Shown here piece by piece: positions 58,936-64,000 of a stretch of DNA of 64,000 nucleotides. Every line of letters begins with the position of its first letter. The first letter of the stretch is position 1. The translations under genes and the position numbers were made by a program. This DNA is from an uncultured Ignavibacteriota bacterium (GTDB lineage: Bacteria > Bacteroidota > Ignavibacteria > Tepidaquicellales > Tepidaquicellaceae). The notes beneath the pieces are model-generated. The model did no database searches. It saw only the letters and a list, made by a program, of their open reading frames with translations, and was not told the origin of the DNA. The DNA lies in the NCBI GenBank assembly GCA_937983305.1, contig CALKAJ010000030.1:1-64000 (forward strand), written 5' to 3'.

Positions 58936-59886
58936 TTACTTAAATAAGTTTTCTATATAAGAACTTGAAGCTGTTTTGGTTTTTTGAATTTTATATCTTT
59001 TGATAATTGCATCAGGTATTCTTGTTAATCCAAGTATTGAGCCGTAAAACAAAATCATTATTTCTTTGAACTGAGATTTCCTAAAATGAAATAAATATCT
59101 TCTCAGTTCTCCCGAAAAAAATTTCGGCAGAAAACGAAAATACAAAAATAACGGATAATTTTTAATTCTTAAAGCAGTTAGGTTTCTTCTGCACATCTTT
59201 AAGTCATAAAAATTTAACTTACCGTATGTTCCTCCCCGCTTGTGGAAACAAATTGCATCGGGGTTATAATAGCATTTCATATCCATCAATTGCAAACGAA
59301 ATGAGAAATCTATGTCTTCGTAATATGCTATAAATGCGTCGTCAAAATAGCCGGCTTTTTCAAATACTTCCCGCCTGTATATTGCGGCTCCGGCACAGGC
59401 TCCGAAAATAAATTCCTCTTTGTCATATTGACCTTTGTCTTCTTCTCCATGACCTCTTGCATAAGGCAGCCCGTTTTTATTAATGAAATCACCGCAGTCA
59501 TCTATAATAGTTCTGTCATAATAATTCATCATTTTGCATGCAGAACTAAAAACGATTGGTTGAATAAAAGATTTCGAAATTTGCTCTATGAAATCGCTAT
59601 TGCAAACTATGTCATTATTCAGAAGTAAAATAAACTTGACATCAGTGTATTCAAGGGCTTTTTTAATTCCGAAGTTTACTGCTTTTGCAAATCCGTAGTT
59701 CTTATCAAGCTTATGCCAGATTGTGTTAGAAAAATCTTTTACGGTATCCTCCGAATTATCCGAAGAATTATTATCAACTGCAATAACAAAAAAATTATCA
59801 ACGGTTTGTTCGTCAAGAGATTGTAAACATTCCTTAAGATGTGATGCTCCGTTGTAATTTGGTATTATTATTGCAATTTCATTCAA
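58936..59886 (-). CDS. Family 2 glycosyltransferase, paralog of previous gene
   Basis: 316 residues. Motifs: IIIPNYNGASHLKECL, AVDNNSSDNSED, LLNNDIVCNSD, IIDDCGDFINKNG, GACAGAAIYRREVFE, FIAYYEDIDFSFRLQL and FHKRGGTYGK. Same order and spacing as the gene at 57942. The C-terminal part has a hydrophobic stretch (YPLFLYFRFLPKF) and then a basic segment, suggesting peripheral membrane attachment. It lies 2 bp after the next gene upstream. The pair may add two similar sugars in sequence or have split roles. Confidence 0.9.
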   Translation of the reverse strand: MNEIAIIIPNYNGASHLKECLQSLDEQTVDNFFVIAVDNNSSDNSEDTVKDFSNTIWHKLDKNYGFAKAVNFGIKKALEYTDVKFILLLNNDIVCNSDFIEQISKSFIQPIVFSSACKMMNYYDRTIIDDCGDFINKNGLPYARGHGEEDKGQYDKEEFIFGACAGAAIYRREVFEKAGYFDDAFIAYYEDIDFSFRLQLMDMKCYYNPDAICFHKRGGTYGKLNFYDLKMCRRNLTALRIKNYPLFLYFRFLPKFFSGELRRYLFHFRKSQFKEIMILFYGSILGLTRIPDAIIKRYKIQKTKTASSSYIENLFK

Positions 59887-59888
59887 TA

Positions 59889-60818
59889 CTATATTTTATA
59901 TAAGTTTTTCAAAATGTATTTATGTGCGGTTGAAGTTCCTTTCAAATCCTTTTTAAAAGGTGATAAGAAAAAGTTGAAAATCAGTTTTGTTAAAGTATTT
60001 GATAAACAAAGCAGAAGTAAAATAATATATTTTAAAAAACCGTAATTATATTTAAAAAACTTCAGCATACTTATAATAAAAATCCCGTAAAGAACATCGT
60101 TTGTTTTCTGCTCCATACTTGATGCTCCTGTGTGAATAACTCCGAGTTCGGATGTGAGAGCAAGGTTTCCGTGCTTAGATAACTTATAACTCAGCTCCAC
60201 GTCTTCAAAGAAAAGGAAATATTTCTCGTTGAATAATTTAACTGCCTTGAAAGTATCTCTTTTTAAAAAAACAAATGCTCCGGGCAGTTGTGTTATTGAA
60301 GGATATTTTTCGTTAGAAACTGCGTTTGAATCACGCAGGTATTTATCAATGAATCTTTTTCTGTTCTTGAAAAATTTCGCATATATTGAGTAAAAGAATA
60401 AATACTGCCTGATTGATGGAAATCTCTGGTAATATTCAAATTGATACTTCCCGTCTTCTCCGTATAGTTTCGGAGCAATAGCCGCGATATTTTTTGTTAA
60501 TCCCTGCCTTAAATTTTCAAACAAAGGCTCACGGAAACAAATATCCGGATTAAGTATTAAAATGTAATCTCCTGATGAAATATCATATCCCCGGTTATTT
60601 CCGAAAGCAAATCCTTTATTTGAATCGAGGAATACAGCTTTAACAAAACCATATTTATTAGCGAGTAAACTTATTATTTCCTTTGAATTATCGGTAGAAT
60701 TATTATCAACGACAATGATTTCAATTTCAGATGTATTCTCATATTTAATTATTGACTCAACACATCTCTCAATATATTTTGAAGTATTATAGTTTACTAT
60801 AAGAATTGAAACATTCAA
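59889..60818 (-). CDS. Family 2 glycosyltransferase (rhamnosyltransferase-like)
   Basis: 309 residues. GT-A pattern of the WcaA/rhamnosyltransferase type: VSILIVNYNTSKYIERCVES, VVDNNSTDNSKEI, ILNPDICFREP, TQLPGAFVFLKRDTF, LFNEKYFLFFEDVELSYKLSK and VIHTGASSMEQK. A hydrophobic segment at about 258-285 (YIILLLLCLSNTLTKLIF) looks like a membrane anchor. It starts 6 bp after the flippase-glycosyltransferase fusion. Probable role in assembly of a surface polysaccharide or glycolipid repeat. Confidence 0.88.
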   Translation of the reverse strand: MNVSILIVNYNTSKYIERCVESIIKYENTSEIEIIVVDNNSTDNSKEIISLLANKYGFVKAVFLDSNKGFAFGNNRGYDISSGDYILILNPDICFREPLFENLRQGLTKNIAAIAPKLYGEDGKYQFEYYQRFPSIRQYLFFYSIYAKFFKNRKRFIDKYLRDSNAVSNEKYPSITQLPGAFVFLKRDTFKAVKLFNEKYFLFFEDVELSYKLSKHGNLALTSELGVIHTGASSMEQKTNDVLYGIFIISMLKFFKYNYGFLKYIILLLLCLSNTLTKLIFNFFLSPFKKDLKGTSTAHKYILKNLYKI

Positions 60819-60824
60819 TTGAAA

Positions 60825-63206
60825 TTATTCTCCCGCTTTAATTAAATAGTATTTTAACCTTCTGATTATCCTTTTTCTGCTGAAAAGACCGGAAAGTTTA
60901 CGCTTAATCTTGTATGTTAAAGGCAGAATTTTGTTGAATTCAATGTATTTGTTCTTAAAGGGATTGCCAAAGAAATTGTTGTAATATTCACCTGTTGCGT
61001 GATAGACTTTGAAACCCTTTAATATTCCGGTTCTAAACCCAAGATTATCTGCTCTGAGTTGATAATCGCCGTCTTCCGCAATAAAAGTGCGGGTTTTATC
61101 ATACATCAATTTCCCGACTTCGTTATAAACTTTTCTTGAAAGTAAAAAACACCAGCCGCCAATAGGTCCTTTTTGCAATATGAAATTTCCATTACAGAAA
61201 TTTTCTTCCAGATAATCGCCCTCGTCAAATTTTCCTCCGTTTGTATGAGCATCCTTAATTACGTCGGCAACCATATATCCCATTTCAGGTATGGATTTAT
61301 AGGCAGTAATGAATCCGCTTATCCAATTTTCCGGGAAATCAATTATGTCGTCATCGAGACCGATTATAAAATCTCCGGTTGCAAGTTCAAACGCCTTGCT
61401 TTTGGCATTATTCCCGACATTTACCGGGTTGTGAATAATTCGAATGCTCCCATGGGATTTTGATATTTCATCAATAAATTCTCCGCTTCCATCAGTTGAA
61501 TTATTATCCCAAATAATTAATTCGTGATTTATATCGGTTAAAGTCGGTAGTAACTTTTCAAGGCACAGCTTCAAAGCATTAATCTTATTGTAAGTAATTA
61601 AAACTAAACTGACCTTCTCACCGGTATAATTTTTAATGTCCTCGTCAGGTTTTGGTAAGTATTTAACCGGTATCAGTTTACGGAAAATTTTTGCAATTAC
61701 AATTTTATCCCTGTGATTCAGATATTTGAAAATTAAAATCTGAATTGAATATAGCATAATAAATATTAAAACTAATGACGCTATGATTATTGCTACTTTT
61801 ATTCGGGAATCTATAACCAATGAGGAGGCGGAAAAGAATCTTAAGAGAAAGAACAAAATTATTCCCGGTATTATACTATATAGTAAAGGAGGGAAGTACT
61901 CTTTGGAAAATATTTGCACAATATTTTTTCTGAAAAATAAAACAGAAGTAACAAAAATAAAAACCGAGGAAATAATGGTTGCAGAACTGTTACCGTAAGC
62001 GGCTCCAAGAACACCGTAATATTTTATAAGGAAATAACTGAAAATTACATTTATTATAAGGTGAAGTAATCCTTCGTACATCTGATATTTGGGAATACCT
62101 ATGTTTGGAAGAATTGAATTTCCCGGAGAAGAAATAATCAGATTTAAAAGCTGTCCGACTATTAATACTCTTAATATGTGAGATGAGACCTCATACCCGG
62201 GACCCATCCACGTATAAATAATCTCATCGGAAAAAATAAAAACAAAAACAGATATTGGGATTGAAATCAGTGAAAGATAACGAATTGTATCTTCAAAAAG
62301 TCTTGATAGTTTTTCTTTGTCTTCTTTTGCATTAATCTCAGCCGCAACCGGAGCAACCTGAATAATAAATTGCAATGGTATAACCCTTGCAAATCTTAGA
62401 AGTCTTGTACTGATATTGAAAAAAGTCACATTGTTGAGAACGCTGAAAAATCCAAGCAGAAATTCATCAAACTTTTCAGAAAAGAAACCGGCAAGTTTTG
62501 AGACCTGCATTTGCAGACCGAAAGACCCCATTTCCTTAAGTGATTTCGGACTGAAATAATTAAGACGAAGTTTTAATTCGGGTACGGATTTTTGTGCAAT
62601 AAAAAATATTACAATTGAATTCACAACGGATGCGAAGAGTTGGCTTATCAAAAGTCCTTCAATTCTGAAATCCAAAAGGAGAAGAATAATGACGGAAATA
62701 AAATTCAGGAGATTTACAATCGTATTCATCACTGAAGTAATATACATCTTTTGAATACTGATAAGAAGCGACGAATATATAGTGAAAATATTATTAATAA
62801 AAAAAATAATTAATGCGATATAAAAAGCATTTTTTCCCGCATTGAGCAGTTCCGCCGGGATGTTTATAAGAGATAAAAGAGAGTCCGTAAAAATAAACCC
62901 TGCAATTAATATAAGGAGTGAAAATAAAAAATAAAATAAAAAGCCTGTGTTTATTGTGTGATTAAGTTCGTCATATTTTTTTTTATTGTAATATTCCGAA
63001 ATGAATTTAATAAATGATGACGAAAGACTTAAATCAAATAAACCAAAAGATCCGATAAAACCGAGAACAATAGCGTAGATACCGAATTCAACCTGTCCGA
63101 TTTTTGATATTATAAAAGGTGTTAACAGTAACGGGAAAATAACCGAGGCAATCTGTGAAAAGAAATAATAAAAAGTATTTTTTATTACTTTATCTGTAAG
63201 TGACAT
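60825..63206 (-). CDS. Flippase fused to family 2 glycosyltransferase
   Basis: 793 residues in two parts. The first 490 or so form a polysaccharide flippase of the Wzx/MATE-like superfamily: about twelve membrane spans, beginning DKVIKNTFYYFFSQIASV and with an inner SFGLQMQVSKLAGFFSEKFD. Residues 520-793 form a GT-A family 2 glycosyltransferase: VSLVLITYNKINALKLCLE, IIWDNNSTDGSG, NPVNVGNNAKSKAF, FIIGLDDDIIDFP and AEDGDYQLRADNLGFRTG. There is no stop or frameshift between the two halves. A flippase and a sugar-adding enzyme in one protein could couple lipid-linked export to glycan modification (inference). The start ATG at 63206 lies 5 bp from the stop of the next gene upstream. Confidence 0.88.
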   Translation of the reverse strand: MSLTDKVIKNTFYYFFSQIASVIFPLLLTPFIISKIGQVEFGIYAIVLGFIGSFGLFDLSLSSSFIKFISEYYNKKKYDELNHTINTGFLFYFLFSLLILIAGFIFTDSLLSLINIPAELLNAGKNAFYIALIIFFINNIFTIYSSLLISIQKMYITSVMNTIVNLLNFISVIILLLLDFRIEGLLISQLFASVVNSIVIFFIAQKSVPELKLRLNYFSPKSLKEMGSFGLQMQVSKLAGFFSEKFDEFLLGFFSVLNNVTFFNISTRLLRFARVIPLQFIIQVAPVAAEINAKEDKEKLSRLFEDTIRYLSLISIPISVFVFIFSDEIIYTWMGPGYEVSSHILRVLIVGQLLNLIISSPGNSILPNIGIPKYQMYEGLLHLIINVIFSYFLIKYYGVLGAAYGNSSATIISSVFIFVTSVLFFRKNIVQIFSKEYFPPLLYSIIPGIILFFLLRFFSASSLVIDSRIKVAIIIASLVLIFIMLYSIQILIFKYLNHRDKIVIAKIFRKLIPVKYLPKPDEDIKNYTGEKVSLVLITYNKINALKLCLEKLLPTLTDINHELIIWDNNSTDGSGEFIDEISKSHGSIRIIHNPVNVGNNAKSKAFELATGDFIIGLDDDIIDFPENWISGFITAYKSIPEMGYMVADVIKDAHTNGGKFDEGDYLEENFCNGNFILQKGPIGGWCFLLSRKVYNEVGKLMYDKTRTFIAEDGDYQLRADNLGFRTGILKGFKVYHATGEYYNNFFGNPFKNKYIEFNKILPLTYKIKRKLSGLFSRKRIIRRLKYYLIKAGE

Positions 63207-63211
63207 TATTT

Positions 63212-64000
63212 TTAATAAGGTCTGTTATTGTCGTTCTGCTGATACTTCAATGAGGCATCGTAAAACATTCGTTTAATCATATATCGTAAATTTTCCACAT
63301 CGGTTTCATACCTTCTCCTTGAAAAGCCGGTAGTGTTTTTCATCTGAAATTTTCTCAGTCCGAGCATCACTGCGGTTTTTACATATTCCTTCTGGTTAAC
63401 GAACTGCGGGCACCAGCCGTATTTATATTTTTTGGTAACAAAGGGAATGAACCTCAAATGTTCCTGTGGAATTAAACCTGATGATGCTTCTTCGGTAAGT
63501 TCTCTTAATACGGTTCTGCTTTCAAGATACAGGGCGATTTGGAAAATTGCAAGAAGTGCTATCAGATAAGAAAACATAAAGAAAAATCCTGCAAGTGCCG
63601 TTTCTTCAAAACTCACGGTAAGATTCCATGCAAAATGCAGAAAAACTGCGGCGAAATATCCTGTTGGTATTAAAATAAATTTCAATATTGCGGGTTTGAA
63701 TTTACTGAAGCCGATAAAACCTCCAAATGTTGCCTGTGCCATTGCATGCATTACAGCTGAGAAAAATGTTCTGATGATTACAATTAACAGCCAGTTATCT
63801 GCATTGGTAACGAAGTACATAAAATTTTCTGTCATACCAAAACCGAGTCCTATAGCTCCGCCATATACAACTCCGTCAACTATTCCGTCAAATTTTCTTG
63901 TTGAAGCCATAATCATTAAGAATATTCCTTTAGTAAACTCTTCAACAAGAGGAGCCGTAACTACTGCTCCCGATAAACTTATGAGCTCTTCCGCATTTCC
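63212..64000 (-). CDS. PrsW-family intramembrane protease, 5' end outside window
   Basis: At least 262 residues; the reading frame is open to position 64000, so the true start lies beyond it. Several membrane spans. The PrsW/CAAX-like site residues are visible: APLVEEFTKG (EExxK), GFGMTENFMYF, an FSAVMHAMAQATFGG block and a further conserved His in FLHFAWNLTV. In Bacillus PrsW cuts an anti-sigma factor at the membrane; other members have unknown targets. A basic C-terminal tail of about 80 residues is likely cytosolic. It precedes the flippase fusion by 5 bp and probably belongs to the same transcript. Confidence 0.88.
   Translation of the reverse strand, partial: GNAEELISLSGAVVTAPLVEEFTKGIFLMIMASTRKFDGIVDGVVYGGAIGLGFGMTENFMYFVTNADNWLLIVIIRTFFSAVMHAMAQATFGGFIGFSKFKPAILKFILIPTGYFAAVFLHFAWNLTVSFEETALAGFFFMFSYLIALLAIFQIALYLESRTVLRELTEEASSGLIPQEHLRFIPFVTKKYKYGWCPQFVNQKEYVKTAVMLGLRKFQMKNTTGFSRRRYETDVENLRYMIKRMFYDASLKYQQNDNNRPY

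Noticed and set aside
1..64000. CRISPR arrays, tRNA, rRNA, transposases, integrases, phage genes
   Set aside because: No regularly spaced repeats, no cloverleaf-like tRNA segments and no such protein motifs were seen in reading either strand.

Overview
The window is AT-rich bacterial DNA with short intergenic gaps, long directons and mostly weak Shine-Dalgarno sites. Four secreted proteins end in a type IX secretion (T9SS) sorting domain of the NxPNPFN type. Together with the outer-membrane barrels, the AddAB-type recombination pair and the multiheme cytochromes, this points to the Bacteroidota/Chlorobiota/Ignavibacteriota group, most likely an Ignavibacteria-like organism. That placement is inferred from protein style, not from a marker gene. 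No rRNA, tRNA, CRISPR array, integrase or transposase was seen, and no stretch over 300 bases lacks a gene.

Layout. 1-6025 (minus): housekeeping genes (glyA, rpiB), an outer-membrane barrel with a lipoprotein, a GmhB-like phosphatase and glycogen synthase. 6179-16441 (plus): a sigma-54 activator of NtrC type followed by an extracellular-electron-transfer locus. The locus holds a degenerate receiver protein, a 19-heme membrane-anchored cytochrome c with a b-type partner, a tetraheme c554-like protein, an outer-membrane barrel, a 14-heme cytochrome, a 7-heme lipoprotein and an 8-heme cytochrome with a T9SS sorting domain. 16657-24686 (plus): a lipoprotein, ccmC-D-E-F for cytochrome c maturation, then etfB-etfA-acyl-CoA dehydrogenase. 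24773-34044: mixed genes, including secreted T9SS proteins, two small barrels, a CYTH protein, an alcohol dehydrogenase, a C1B peptidase and a cation antiporter. 34050-44149 (minus): AddB/AddA, a lysine-rich protein, a sensor kinase and a T9SS protein. 44275-53567: CapA, a putative ECF S-T fusion and a xanthine-dehydrogenase-family operon that contains a hybrid kinase. 53574-64000 (minus): YIP1, nadD and a polysaccharide or glycan glycosyltransferase operon with a flippase-glycosyltransferase fusion, then a partial PrsW-type protease.

The most interesting reading is the cytochrome locus. A perfect -24/-12 sigma-54 promoter (TGGCACG-N4-TTGCT) lies before the main cytochrome operon, and a close relative lies before the T9SS cytochrome. 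About 115 bp upstream of each predicted start is a copy of a 17-bp palindrome, TGTGG-N7-CCnCA. A further copy sits just before the activator gene itself. This looks like a self-contained activator/enhancer/promoter circuit controlling a route for electrons from the quinone pool, through periplasm and outer membrane, to a cytochrome displayed on the surface by T9SS. The adjacent Ccm genes carry the CxxxY (system I*) form of CcmE, which fits a high demand for haem attachment.
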